Below, piece by piece: positions 1 through 7,637 of a stretch of DNA of 64,000 nucleotides. The DNA lies in assembly GCF_030408835.1 (NCBI RefSeq), contig NZ_CP047357.1, positions 372,001 to 436,000 of the forward strand, in the 5' to 3' direction. How positions within the stretch are numbered: position 1 is the stretch's first letter; every line of letters starts with the position of its first letter. The translations under genes were made by a program, and so were the position numbers. The notes under the pieces are model-generated. The model did no database searches. It had not been told where the DNA came from and saw only the letters and a program-made list of their open reading frames with translations. This DNA comes from Corynebacterium freneyi (GTDB taxonomy: Bacteria > Actinomycetota > Actinomycetes > Mycobacteriales > Mycobacteriaceae).

Positions 1-184
1 CGTTCGCGCCAAGAAGGAGACCCGTCGTCCGGACGGCTCCTACATCTCGTTCGACGAGAACGCCGCCGTCCTGATCAAGGCCGACAACGAGCCCCGCGGC
101 ACCCGCATCTTCGGCCCGGTCGCGCGTGAGCTTCGCGACAAGAAGTTCATGAAGATCGTGTCGCTCGCACCGGAGGTGATTTAA
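1..184 (+). CDS. rplN: 50S ribosomal protein L14 (uL14), 3' part only
   Basis: The gene enters from the left edge; codons run from base 2 to a TAA at 182-184, giving the last 60 residues. The readable text ([28 protein letters not shown], ending [10 protein letters not shown]) is the conserved C-terminal half of L14, which binds 23S rRNA at the subunit interface. It is followed directly by rplX with no gap, as in the spc operon. The start lies outside the window. Confidence 0.97.
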   Translation, partial: VRAKKETRRPDGSYISFDENAAVLIKADNEPRGTRIFGPVARELRDKKFMKIVSLAPEVI

Positions 185-499
185 GTGAAGATCCGCAAGG
201 GCGATACCGTCCTGGTCATCTCGGGTCCGGACAAGGGCGCGCAGGGTGAGGTCATCGAGGCCTACCCGGCTCGCGACAAGGTCCTGGTCTCGGGCGTCAA
301 CAAGATCAAGAAGCACGTCGCGAACTCCGCCCCGGAGCGCGGCGCCTCGTCCGGTGGCATCGTCACCCAGGAGGCCCCGATCCACGTGTCGAACGTCATG
401 CTCGTCGACGAAGACGGCACCCCGACTCGCGTCGGCTACCGCTTCGATGAGAACGGCAAGAAGGTTCGCATCTCCCGTCGCACCGGGAAGGACATCTAA
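185..499 (+). CDS. rplX: 50S ribosomal protein L24 (uL24)
   Basis: A 104-residue protein of normal L24 length that begins with the KOW motif ([20 protein letters not shown]), which contacts 23S rRNA and helps start 50S assembly. The start is GTG at 185, immediately after the rplN stop, with a strong Shine-Dalgarno GGAGGTGAT at 172-180 inside the end of rplN. This points to translational coupling. It sits between rplN and rplE in standard spc order. Confidence 0.98.
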   Translation: MKIRKGDTVLVISGPDKGAQGEVIEAYPARDKVLVSGVNKIKKHVANSAPERGASSGGIVTQEAPIHVSNVMLVDEDGTPTRVGYRFDENGKKVRISRRTGKDI

Positions 500-501
500 G
501 C

Positions 502-1071
502 ATGAGCGAGAACTACACCCCCCGCCTCAAGGCGCGCTACCGCGCCGAGATCCGCGAGAACCTGCAGAAGGAATTCTCCTTCGACAACGTCATGCAGATT
601 CCGGGCATCACCAAGGTCGTCGTCAACATGGGCGTCGGCGAGGCCGCCCGCGACTCCAAGCAGATCAACGGTGCGCTCAACGACCTGACCCTCATCACGG
701 GCCAGAAGCCGGAGCTGCGCCGCGCCAAGAAGTCGATCGCCAACTTCAAGCTGCGTGAGGGCATGCCCATCGGCGCCCGCGTCACGCTGCGCGGCGACCG
801 CATGTGGGAGTTCCTGGACCGTCTGCTGACCGTGGCCCTGCCGCGAATCCGCGACTTCCGCGGTCTGTCCGACAAGCAGTTCGACGGCCACGGCAACTAC
901 ACCTTCGGTCTCTCGGAGCAGTCCATGTTCTACGAGATCGACATCGACAAGATGGACCGCCCCCGCGGCATGGACATCACCGTCGTGACCACCGCCACGA
1001 ACAACGACGAGGGTCGCGCCCTGCTGCGCGAGCTCGGCTTCCCGTTCAAGACCGGCCAGCAGAAGGACTAG
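502..1071 (+). CDS. rplE: 50S ribosomal protein L5 (uL5)
   Basis: The 189-residue protein contains the L5 signatures [11 protein letters not shown] and the [17 protein letters not shown] loop region; L5 binds 5S rRNA in the central protuberance. ATG at 502 lies two bases after the rplX stop, with GGGAAGGA at 485-492 as ribosome binding site. In most bacteria rpsN or rpsZ (S14) and rpsH follow at once. Here the operon is broken: S14 is absent and S8 appears 1.6 kb downstream. A GC hairpin follows at 1110-1138. Confidence 0.98.
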   Translation: MSENYTPRLKARYRAEIRENLQKEFSFDNVMQIPGITKVVVNMGVGEAARDSKQINGALNDLTLITGQKPELRRAKKSIANFKLREGMPIGARVTLRGDRMWEFLDRLLTVALPRIRDFRGLSDKQFDGHGNYTFGLSEQSMFYEIDIDKMDRPRGMDITVVTTATNNDEGRALLRELGFPFKTGQQKD

Positions 1072-1109
1072 TATCCGGCTGCACTGCCGCCGGCTCGGTG
1101 GCTTCGTGA

Positions 1110-1138
1110 CCCCCGCGTCCCGATGAGGGAGGCGGGGG
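1110..1138 (+). terminator. Terminator-like hairpin after rplE
   Basis: Seven-base perfect arms CCCCCGC (1110-1116) and GCGGGGG (1132-1138) enclose a 15-base loop, 38 bases past the rplE stop. There is no T run after it (CTTCGCG), so termination strength is uncertain. Its position at the break of the spc operon supports the call. Confidence 0.55.
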
Positions 1139-1401
1139 CTTCGCGTTTCGGGTGAAGCCGCATAATGTGATGTGCGACACGTTGGCCGCCGTCGAAAAGC
1201 GATCGCGGACGGTTCAATGTCTCCCTCGGCGCCGGATTCGTCGCCTTTTTTCATCCCGTCAACCTGCGACTTGTAACAAAAAGGTCACGAACGTCGGCCG
1301 AAGAGGTAACATCCGTGACCCTGGGCATCGGATGAACATGCGGTAAGAACCGCAGGCCCACGACTTGACACCGCTCTCAAGAAACGGCACGGTTTCCACT
1401 C
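1139..1401 (+). promoter_or_regulatory. Upstream region of the SGNH hydrolase gene
   Basis: No gene is seen here. A possible -10 TAACAT (1307-1312, TANNNT pattern) is followed by a small perfect hairpin TGCGGT-AAGA-ACCGCA (1339-1354). A TTGACA hexamer sits at 1365-1370 but has no good -10 at the right distance. No clear Shine-Dalgarno precedes the ATG at 1402. The hairpin would lie in the mRNA leader if the 1307 element is used. All of this is read by eye and is tentative. Confidence 0.35.
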
Positions 1402-2313
1402 ATGAAGAAGTCTCTCTCCACCAAGGTCCGCTCCGCGGCCATCGCCGCCGTCACGGTTCTGGGCCTCGGCCTGGGCGCCGCCGGCGCCACCGCCCAGCCC
1501 GCCCTGCCCGCCATCCCGGAGATCCCGGCCATTCCGGGCGTCCCGAACCTGAACCCGGCGCCGCCCACCGGCCCGAAGCAGGTCGTCACCTTCGGCGACT
1601 CCTTCACCGCCAACGCCGGCAAGTCCGGCCCGCGCGGCCTCGAGCCGGGTCAGATGCCGGTCGTGGCCAACTGCGCCACCGACAAGGAGAACTGGCCGAA
1701 GATCGCCGCCAAGAACACCGGCAAGTCCCTCGGCGACTGGTCCTGCAACGGGATGGGCGGCGCCCCCGTCGTCCAGCTGGTCGGTTACGTCGAGGCCGCC
1801 ATCATGCATGGCGACCTGGGGCCGGGCACCGAGGACGTCGTCTTCATGTACGGCGGCATGGACGCCCTGCAGTGGGTCGACGTCGCCGGCAAGATGCAGA
1901 ACATCGGCGAGCTGAACAACACCCTGTACCAGCAGGAGCTCACCCACGTCGCCAACCGCATCCGCGAGGTTGCCCCGGGCGCCACGATCCACCTGGCCTC
2001 CTACCCGGAGTACGCCACCAACGACGAGCTGTGCCTGGCCAACCTGCCGGGGCAGACCATCCCGATCCCGGCTCCGGGCGGCACGCAGATCCAGGAGGCG
2101 TTCCGCGACTCCATCGCCAACGCCGCTCGCAACATCGGCGCCAACTTCATCGACGTCTACCAGCAGTCGATCGGTCACGGCACCTGCAACCCGGTCGACC
2201 GTGATCGCTGGGTCGCCGGCTTCATGGACCCGAACATGGGCCCGATGACCAACCACCCGACCATCGACGGCCAGTACGCGATGGCCGACATCATCGCCCC
2301 GCACCTCCGCTAG
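1402..2313 (+). CDS. Secreted SGNH/GDSL-family hydrolase (lipase/esterase type)
   Basis: A 303-residue precursor. Residues 1-32 form a Sec signal peptide (basic [10 protein letters not shown], a hydrophobic Ala/Val/Gly stretch, then ATAQPA), followed by a Pro/Ile-rich linker. The mature part opens with the SGNH block I (VVTFGDSFT, nucleophile Ser67). A C-terminal His285 in TNHPT fits the catalytic histidine; the expected Asp two to three residues before it is not obvious. Cysteines are consistent with an extracellular disulfide-stabilised fold. SGNH enzymes cleave ester bonds in lipids or acylated glycans; the substrate here is unknown. It is a single-gene unit between two terminators, inserted between rplE and rpsH, so it is probably transcribed independently of the ribosomal genes. 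Confidence 0.85.
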   Translation: MKKSLSTKVRSAAIAAVTVLGLGLGAAGATAQPALPAIPEIPAIPGVPNLNPAPPTGPKQVVTFGDSFTANAGKSGPRGLEPGQMPVVANCATDKENWPKIAAKNTGKSLGDWSCNGMGGAPVVQLVGYVEAAIMHGDLGPGTEDVVFMYGGMDALQWVDVAGKMQNIGELNNTLYQQELTHVANRIREVAPGATIHLASYPEYATNDELCLANLPGQTIPIPAPGGTQIQEAFRDSIANAARNIGANFIDVYQQSIGHGTCNPVDRDRWVAGFMDPNMGPMTNHPTIDGQYAMADIIAPHLR

Positions 2314-2333
2314 ACTCGGACTTCTTCGCGAGC

Positions 2334-2374
2334 GCCCCGCCCGGCGCCGACCACCAGGTCGGTTCGGGCGGGGC
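2334..2374 (+). terminator. Terminator after the SGNH hydrolase gene
   Basis: Ten-base perfect arms GCCCCGCCCG (2334-2343) and CGGGCGGGGC (2365-2374) lie 20 bases after the stop codon. The tail is CTTCGCGTT, without a real T run, but the stem is strong and well placed. Confidence 0.7.
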
Positions 2375-2671
2375 CTTCGCGTTCCCCGGAGGCGATTTGG
2401 GCCGCGGGCCCGCGTACTGGTAGGTTCGAACGGTCCGCTCCATGGACGCGCACCCCGCCATGCCCTCGGCACGGCGGTGCGGCCGGAGCAGGATTGCCAA
2501 GCAAATACTTTGCTGAAGGCCCCCCGCCCCGAATTACAGCGTCCCGCGCGTATCGGGTGGCGAGCCAACCGGGCTACTGAACCCGGCTGGCGCCAGTTGC
2601 CCCGAAAATCGCGTGGATCACGTGATGGGGTGGGAAGGAACCGCAGCGAGAAAGGAACGCGGTCACTCAAC
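2375..2671 (+). promoter_or_regulatory. rpsH: Promoter and structured leader of the rpsH operon
   Basis: No gene is seen here. The 15-base palindrome AGCAAA-TAC-TTTGCT at 2500-2514 contains TACTTT (TANNNT), a possible -10 element. Downstream are two consecutive hairpins. The first has arms GCCAACCGGG (2564-2573) and CCCGGCTGGC (2582-2591) with one A-C mismatch. The second is two-tiered: CCCC (2600-2603) with GGGG (2627-2630), and ATCGCGTG (2608-2615) with CACGTGAT (2619-2626). A ribosome binding site AAAGGA (2651-2656) follows. The layout suggests a regulatory leader for the second half of the spc operon, perhaps an autoregulatory site. That function is inference. Confidence 0.5.
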
Positions 2672-3070
2672 ATGACCATGACTGATCCCATCGCCGACAT
2701 GCTGTCGCGCGTGCGCAACGCCAACAACGCGTACCACGACACCGTCACGATGCCGTCGTCCAAGCTCAAGGCGAACATCGCCGGAATCCTCAAGCAGGAG
2801 GGCTACATCGAGGACTACAGCGTCGAGGACGCCAAGGTCGGCAAGACCCTGACCCTGAACCTCAAGTACGGCCCGTCCCGTGAGCGTTCGATCGCCGGCG
2901 TCCGCCGCGTGTCGAAGCCGGGTCTGCGCGTGTACGCGAAGTCCACCAACCTGCCGAAGGTCCTCGGCGGCCTGGGCGTGGCCATCATCTCCACGTCCCA
3001 GGGCCTGCTGACCGACCGTCAGGCCACCGAGAAGAAGGTGGGCGGGGAAGTCCTCGCCTACGTCTGGTAA
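2672..3070 (+). CDS. rpsH: 30S ribosomal protein S8 (uS8)
   Basis: A 132-residue protein beginning [18 protein letters not shown], the universal S8 N-terminus, and ending with the conserved [10 protein letters not shown]8 binds helix 21 of 16S rRNA in the central domain. ATG at 2672 was chosen over the in-frame ATG at 2678 and over upstream in-frame codons because the protein then matches the family from its first residues; AAAGGA at 2651-2656 precedes it with rather long spacing. It opens a six-gene run rpsH-rplF-rplR-rpsE-rpmD-rplO. Confidence 0.97.
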   Translation: MTMTDPIADMLSRVRNANNAYHDTVTMPSSKLKANIAGILKQEGYIEDYSVEDAKVGKTLTLNLKYGPSRERSIAGVRRVSKPGLRVYAKSTNLPKVLGGLGVAIISTSQGLLTDRQATEKKVGGEVLAYVW

Positions 3071-3085
3071 GGGGGATATCGAACA

Positions 3086-3622
3086 ATGTCGCGTATCGGC
3101 AACAGCCCCGTCGTCGTCCCGAGCGGCGTCACCGCCACCATCGACGGCCAGAACGTCACCGTCAAGGGCCCGAAGGGCGAGCTGACCACCACCATCCCGG
3201 AGCCCATCACGGCGTCCCAGGAAGATGGCCAGATCGTCGTCGCCCGTCCGGACGACCACCGCAAGAACCGCTCTCTCCACGGCCTGTCCCGCTCGCTGAT
3301 CGACAACATGGTCATCGGCGTCACGCAAGGCTACACCATCAAGATGGAGATCTTCGGCGTGGGCTACCGCGTCCAGAAGAAGGGCAAGGACCTCGAGTTC
3401 GCCCTGGGCTTCTCCCACCCGGTCCTCATCGAGGCCCCCGAAGGCGTGACCTTCGACGTGGACGGCAACACCAAGCTGTCCATCACGGGCATCGACAAGC
3501 AGCAGATCGGACAGATCGCCGCCAACATCCGTCGTCTGCGGAAGGACGACCCCTACAAGGGCAAGGGCATCCGCTACGAGGGCGAGCAGATCCGTCGCAA
3601 GGTCGGAAAGACGGGTAAGTAA
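3086..3622 (+). CDS. rplF: 50S ribosomal protein L6 (uL6)
   Basis: The 178-residue protein starts [19 protein letters not shown] and ends with the L6 signature ([22 protein letters not shown]). L6 sits near the sarcin-ricin loop. The start is supported by GGGGGA just upstream. Its TAA shares bases with the ATG of rplR (TAATG at 3620-3624), so the two are translationally coupled. Confidence 0.98.
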   Translation: MSRIGNSPVVVPSGVTATIDGQNVTVKGPKGELTTTIPEPITASQEDGQIVVARPDDHRKNRSLHGLSRSLIDNMVIGVTQGYTIKMEIFGVGYRVQKKGKDLEFALGFSHPVLIEAPEGVTFDVDGNTKLSITGIDKQQIGQIAANIRRLRKDDPYKGKGIRYEGEQIRRKVGKTGK

Positions 3623-4020
3623 TGAGCAACAAGAACGAAAAGCGCCTCCCGGTCGGCAAGGACATCTCGACGCGTCGCCGCGTCGCCCGCGCCCGCCGCC
3701 ACGCGCGCCTGCGCAAGAACATCCGCGGCACCGCCGAGACCCCGCGTCTCGTGGTCCACCGCTCCTCGCGCCACATGACCGCCCAGATCATCGACGACAC
3801 CGTCGGCCGCACCCTGGCCTCCGCGTCGACCCTGGACGCGGACATCCGGGCGATCGAAGGCGACAAGAAGGCCCGCAGCGCCAAGGTCGGCGAGGTCCTC
3901 GCCGCCCGCGCCAAGGACGCCGGCATCGACTCGGTCGTCTTCGACCGCGGCGGTTACCAGTACCACGGCCGCGTGGCCGCGCTGGCCGACGCCGCCCGCG
4001 AAGGTGGCCTGAAGTTCTAA
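3622..4020 (+). CDS. rplR: 50S ribosomal protein L18 (uL18)
   Basis: A 132-residue protein with a basic N-terminus and the L18 core [16 protein letters not shown] segment (here [19 protein letters not shown]), ending [26 protein letters not shown], the classical C-terminal signature. L18 brings 5S rRNA to the 50S subunit with L5. It overlaps rplF by one base and is followed after 37 bases by rpsE. Confidence 0.98.
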   Translation: MSNKNEKRLPVGKDISTRRRVARARRHARLRKNIRGTAETPRLVVHRSSRHMTAQIIDDTVGRTLASASTLDADIRAIEGDKKARSAKVGEVLAARAKDAGIDSVVFDRGGYQYHGRVAALADAAREGGLKF

Positions 4021-4057
4021 TGATGCAGACCAACAAGTTCTACGGAAGGAACGCGTG

Positions 4058-4687
4058 ATGCCGGGACGTGAACGGCGTGACGGCGGACGTGGCTCCGCCG
4101 ACAACCAGAACAACAACAACCGCCGCGACGGCGGTCGCGGTGGCCGCGACAACCGTCGCCAGCAGGACGAGCGCAACCAGTACATGGAGCGCGTCGTCAC
4201 CATCAACCGCGTGTCCAAGGTCGTGAAGGGCGGTCGTCGCTTCAGCTTCACCGCCCTCGTGATCGTGGGCGACGGCGAGGGCAACGTCGGCGTCGGTTAC
4301 GGCAAGGCCAAGGAGGTGCCGGCCGCGATCCAGAAGGGCGCCGAGGAGGCTCGCAAGAACTTCTTCCGCGTGCCGATGATCGCCGGCACCATCACCCACC
4401 CGGTGCAGGGCGAGGCCGCCGCCGGCGTCGTCATGCTCCGTCCGGCCGCCCCGGGTACCGGCGTCATCGCCGGTGGCGCGGTCCGCCCGGTGCTCGAGTG
4501 CGCCGGCATCCAGGACGTGCTGTCGAAGTCCCTGGGCTCCGACAACGCCATCAACGTCGTCCACGCCACCGTGGACGCCCTCAAGCAGCTGGTGCGCCCC
4601 GAAGAGGTCGCCGCTCGTCGCGGCAAGACCCTCGAAGAGGTCGCCCCGGCCGGTATGCTGCGCGCCCGCGCGGGACAGGGAGCGTGA
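4058..4687 (+). CDS. rpsE: 30S ribosomal protein S5 (uS5)
   Basis: A 209-residue protein. The first 45 residues are a Gly/Asn/Arg/Asp-rich extension ([15 protein letters not shown]), typical of actinobacterial S5. The double-stranded-RNA-binding fold follows ([22 protein letters not shown]) and the core [16 protein letters not shown]5 affects translational fidelity. ATG at 4058 was chosen over the overlapping GTG at 4055 because GGAAGGA (4044-4050) is then seven bases away. Confidence 0.97.
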   Translation: MPGRERRDGGRGSADNQNNNNRRDGGRGGRDNRRQQDERNQYMERVVTINRVSKVVKGGRRFSFTALVIVGDGEGNVGVGYGKAKEVPAAIQKGAEEARKNFFRVPMIAGTITHPVQGEAAAGVVMLRPAAPGTGVIAGGAVRPVLECAGIQDVLSKSLGSDNAINVVHATVDALKQLVRPEEVAARRGKTLEEVAPAGMLRARAGQGA

Positions 4688-4692
4688 TTGAC

Positions 4693-4878
4693 ATGGCTCT
4701 GAAGATCACCCAGCTCCGCGGCACCGCGGGAACCAAGCAGAACCAGAAGGACTCGCTGCGCACCCTCGGCCTGAAGCGCCGGCACCAGTCCGTCGTCCGT
4801 CCGGATACCCCGGAGGTCCGCGGCCTGATCAACGCCGTGCGTCACATGGTCGAGGTCGAAGAAGTGGCGGGGGAGTAG
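4693..4878 (+). CDS. rpmD: 50S ribosomal protein L30 (uL30)
   Basis: A 61-residue protein starting [27 protein letters not shown], the standard L30 N-terminus. It is five bases downstream of the rpsE stop, and its ATG at 4693 gives the family length. The rplO start follows seven bases after its stop, so expression as one polycistronic message is clear. Confidence 0.97.
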   Translation: MALKITQLRGTAGTKQNQKDSLRTLGLKRRHQSVVRPDTPEVRGLINAVRHMVEVEEVAGE

Positions 4879-4885
4879 GTAAATC

Positions 4886-5332
4886 ATGACTGATCCCATC
4901 AAGCTCCACGACCTGGCTCCGGCCCCGGGCGCCAAGAAGGACAAGAACCGCGTCGGCCGCGGTGAGGCGTCCAAGGGCAAGACCGCCGGTCGCGGCACCA
5001 AGGGCACCAAGGCCCGCAAGCAGGTCCCGGCGGCGTTCGAGGGCGGCCAGATGCCGCTGCACATGCGCCTGCCGAAGCTGAAGGGCTTCAAGAACCCGGC
5101 GAAGGTGACCTTCCAGGTCGTCAACGTCTCGGATCTGGCCCGCCTCTTCCCGGAGGGCGGCGACGTCACCGTCGCCGACCTGGTCGCCAAGGGCGCCGTG
5201 CGCGCCAAGCAGCCGGTGAAGATCCTGGGCAACGGTGACATCGACGTCAAGGTCAACGTCACCGCCGACAAGTTCTCGGGCTCCGCGAAGTCCAAGATCG
5301 AGGCCGCCGGCGGTTCCGTCACCGAGGCGTAA
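4886..5332 (+). CDS. rplO: 50S ribosomal protein L15 (uL15)
   Basis: A 148-residue protein with the glycine-rich basic N-terminal tail ([19 protein letters not shown]) and the [18 protein letters not shown] segment diagnostic of L15, a late-assembly 23S rRNA-binding protein. In most bacteria secY follows directly; here two strong hairpins end the unit and about 34 kb of siderophore and transport genes intervene before secY at 39335. Confidence 0.98.
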   Translation: MTDPIKLHDLAPAPGAKKDKNRVGRGEASKGKTAGRGTKGTKARKQVPAAFEGGQMPLHMRLPKLKGFKNPAKVTFQVVNVSDLARLFPEGGDVTVADLVAKGAVRAKQPVKILGNGDIDVKVNVTADKFSGSAKSKIEAAGGSVTEA

Positions 5333-5373
5333 CGGCCTTGGTTCCGGGTCACCCCGCGTGACCCTGGGCGACG

Positions 5374-5409
5374 GCGGGTGGTTCGGCTCCGGTCGACCAC
5401 CCGCTTTTT
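5374..5409 (+). terminator. Rho-independent terminator after rplO
   Basis: Perfect nine-base arms GCGGGTGGT (5374-5382) and ACCACCCGC (5396-5404) are followed immediately by TTTTT (5405-5409), 41 bases past the rplO stop. This is a textbook intrinsic terminator. Confidence 0.95.
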
Positions 5410-5411
5410 CG

Positions 5412-5440
5412 CGCCCCTCCCGGTTCGTCCGGGAGGGGCG
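5412..5440 (+). terminator. Second tandem hairpin after rplO
   Basis: Perfect twelve-base arms CGCCCCTCCCGG (5412-5423) and CCGGGAGGGGCG (5429-5440) with a five-base loop lie two bases after the first terminator. There is no T run. It probably backs up termination between the highly expressed ribosomal operon and the iron-regulated island. Confidence 0.75.
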
Positions 5441-5634
5441 CTTCGGCGTTATCGGGCGCGGCGGTCGTGCGCAACGGTGCTTGCCGGTTCGTGCAGCCGG
5501 GGTAGCGCGCGTGCGGGGCGGCGGCGGTGGTGCGCGGGTGGATCGGGATGCGTTGGATCCGGTAGAGGAATCAGGTAAGGGCAGGCTATCGTAAGCGAGT
5601 CTGGGTTGGTTTCACTATTGCGGAAGGTTACTCA
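5441..5634 (+). promoter_or_regulatory. Upstream region of the MbtG-like gene, weak DtxR-like site
   Basis: No gene is seen. The stretch 5571-5589 matches the DtxR consensus TTAGGTTAGSCTAACCTAA at about 11 of 19 positions, mostly in the left half (TCAGGTAAG). It could be a degenerate iron box, but it is clearly weaker than those at 19598 and 38992. The ribosome binding site GGAAGG (5622-5627) is seven bases before the ATG at 5635. Confidence 0.3.
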
Positions 5635-6894
5635 ATGTACGATTTGCTCATCGTCGGTGCGGGCCCCAAGGCAGCCGCCATCGGGGCACGGTGCGCGGCA
5701 CTGACGTCGCTCGGCCGGCCGGCGCCGACGGTGGTCGCCGCCGATCCCCTCGGAGTCGGCGGATACTGGATGCCGGACGGGGGATGGACCGACGGTCTGC
5801 AGCGGTTGGGGACCGCCCCCGAAAAGGATCTCGGGTTCCCCTACACGTCCGCCGACGCCGAGCTCGACGAAGCGCTCTTCTCCTTCTCCTGGTGCGCCCA
5901 CCTGCGCCACCGCGGGACGTACGACAGCTGGATTGATCGCGGGCGACCCGCCCCCACCCACAGGGAGTGGGCGGAGTACCTCCGCTGGGGCGTCGCCCGC
6001 AGCGGAATGCCGGTCATCCGCGAACGGGTTACGGAGCTGGAGGCGGATGGGGCGGGCTGGCTCGCGTCGCTCACCGACGGTTCCCGCACCCGCGTCATCC
6101 GGTCCCGGTCGGTCATGATCACGGGTCCCGGGCCCGCCACCCGCCGCATCACCCAACATCCCGCCGTGTGGTCCCTGGCCCGTTTCTGGTCCGGCGGCGC
6201 GGCGGAACTCCGGGGCCGCAGAATAGTCATCCTCGGGGCCGGCGAATCCGCCGCCGCCGCCGTGGCCGAGAGCGTCCGGGCGGACGCCGCCGAAATCACC
6301 ATCGTGGCCCCGGGTCCCACGGTGTTCAGCCGCGGCGAAAGCTACCTCGAAAACCGCGTGTACACGCATCCCGACGAATGGGGCGGCCTCGCCGAGGCGG
6401 ACCGCCACGCCGTCATCGCGCGCACCGACCGCGGCGTGTTCTCCAAGGAGAACCAAGGCGTCGCGGCGTTGTTCGGGGGCCTCCGGTTCGCCCGCGGTGC
6501 GGCGGTGTCCGTGCTGGAGCGCGACGGCGGGGTCATCCCCGTCGACGCCCGCGGCGCGACGCTGTCCGGTGCCGCGGACATCGTCGTCGACGCCCGGGGC
6601 GGCGACGCCACCTGGTTCCTCGGGCTCCTCGGCGCCGACGCCGCCGCCGCGCTCCCCTCTCGCCGGGAAAGGGACCTCGAGCGGCGCATCGATTGGAACT
6701 GCCGGGTCGAGGACATGTCCCCGCCGCTGTTCCTGCCCACGCTCGCCGCATTCCGGCAGGGCCCGGGCCTGGCGAACCTGAGTTGCCTCGGAACGCTGGC
6801 GGGCCGGGTTGTCGACGGGGTCGATGTCCTGGCGGGCGATCGCGGAGGGGCGGGGGATCGTCCCGCGGCGACCGTCGGCACGCACGGAGGCTGA
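5635..6894 (+). CDS. mbtG: Siderophore L-lysine N6-monooxygenase (MbtG-like)
   Basis: A 419-residue protein of the SidA/IucD/PvdA/MbtG family of flavin N-hydroxylating monooxygenases, which use FAD, NADPH and O2 to hydroxylate the side-chain amine of lysine or ornithine. The N-terminal FAD Rossmann motif is VGAGPKAAAIG (from residue 7). The second nucleotide motif ILGAGESAAAAVAE lies near residue 200. The length matches MbtG. It is the first gene of the island, near the MbtK-like acyltransferase, so it most likely makes N6-hydroxylysine for the hydroxamate arms. Ornithine as substrate cannot be excluded from sequence alone. Start: ATG with GGAAGG at 5622-5627. Confidence 0.87.
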   Translation: MYDLLIVGAGPKAAAIGARCAALTSLGRPAPTVVAADPLGVGGYWMPDGGWTDGLQRLGTAPEKDLGFPYTSADAELDEALFSFSWCAHLRHRGTYDSWIDRGRPAPTHREWAEYLRWGVARSGMPVIRERVTELEADGAGWLASLTDGSRTRVIRSRSVMITGPGPATRRITQHPAVWSLARFWSGGAAELRGRRIVILGAGESAAAAVAESVRADAAEITIVAPGPTVFSRGESYLENRVYTHPDEWGGLAEADRHAVIARTDRGVFSKENQGVAALFGGLRFARGAAVSVLERDGGVIPVDARGATLSGAADIVVDARGGDATWFLGLLGADAAAALPSRRERDLERRIDWNCRVEDMSPPLFLPTLAAFRQGPGLANLSCLGTLAGRVVDGVDVLAGDRGGAGDRPAATVGTHGG

Positions 6895-6916
6895 GCCGCG
6901 GCGGCGCGGGCCGGGG

Positions 6917-7561
6917 TCAGCGCCCGGGGCTCCAGTCGGCTCGATGGACGGCCGACAGGCGAATCGTCCGGTCCGGGCGGACCTCGATTATCGTCCCCCC
7001 GGTCACGCCCGCTTTCGCGAGCGCCCGGTGGATGCGCGCGTTCCGGTGGTCCGGATCCGCCACGATGGTGTCGCAGAAGGGATCCGCATCGAACAGGGCC
7101 TCGATGAGATCCCGGAAGAACGAGGGGAAGACGCCCTTGCCCGTGAGCGACTCCTCCCCGATGGCGATGTGCACGCCGAGGTCATGGGGCGTGGACGGGT
7201 ACACGGCCCCGACTTCGTCGCGGTGCGCCCGGTAGATCTCGACGTACCCGATGTCCCGTCCCCCGTACGACAAGATGCACGGTACGGAATACGTCCCGCC
7301 CAGACGCGCGATCGCGTCGGCCCGCCACCGCCCCGGGGGCCAGGGCTGTTCCCAGGTGTCGGCGAGATGCGGCTTGCGCATCCACGCCGAAATCCGTTCG
7401 GGATCGTTGCTGTCGGGGTCGACGGGGCGCAGGTCCATGTCTCCGACGCGCGGGGGCACCGGAGGCCCGTCGGGCAGCACGGACTCGGGGCCGAGGTCGG
7501 TTCGCAGCCGGGGCAGCCCAGCTGCTTCCTGCGTCGCCGACGTGGCGGGGGTCTGGTTCAC
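6917..7561 (-). CDS. mbtK: Siderophore lysine N-acyltransferase, GNAT family (MbtK-like)
   Basis: A 214-residue protein of the MbtK/IucB-type GNAT group that acylates hydroxylysine. Recognisable segments are ISAWMRKPHLADTW, the IGYVEIYRAHRD motif, GVHIAIGEESLTGKG and the acyl-CoA-binding region near VADPDHRNARIHRALAKAG. With the MbtG-like enzyme it would make N6-acyl-N6-hydroxylysine, the iron-binding hydroxamate. It reads opposite to its neighbours. The start is GTG at 7559-7561, with AGGAG (complement of 7572-7576) about ten bases upstream. The spacer between them is almost entirely a C9 run on the coding strand (G9 at 7562-7570), which could slip and alter initiation. Confidence 0.85.
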   Translation of the reverse strand: MNQTPATSATQEAAGLPRLRTDLGPESVLPDGPPVPPRVGDMDLRPVDPDSNDPERISAWMRKPHLADTWEQPWPPGRWRADAIARLGGTYSVPCILSYGGRDIGYVEIYRAHRDEVGAVYPSTPHDLGVHIAIGEESLTGKGVFPSFFRDLIEALFDADPFCDTIVADPDHRNARIHRALAKAGVTGGTIIEVRPDRTIRLSAVHRADWSPGR

Positions 7562-7607
7562 GGGGGGGGGACTCCTGTTCCCGGGGAGAATCGTAGATGG
7601 ACTATGG

Positions 7608-7626
7608 TAAAGCTAGCCTATTCAAG
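7608..7626 (+). promoter_or_regulatory. DtxR/IdeR-like iron box between mbtK and the FecCD genes
   Basis: Bases 7608-7626 match the DtxR consensus at about 12 of 19 positions, with the core CTAGCCTA intact. The box lies between divergent mbtK (start 7561) and the first permease gene (start 7638), so it could silence both when iron is plentiful. A binding assay is needed for certainty. Confidence 0.55.
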
Positions 7627-7637
7627 GATGGTGACGC

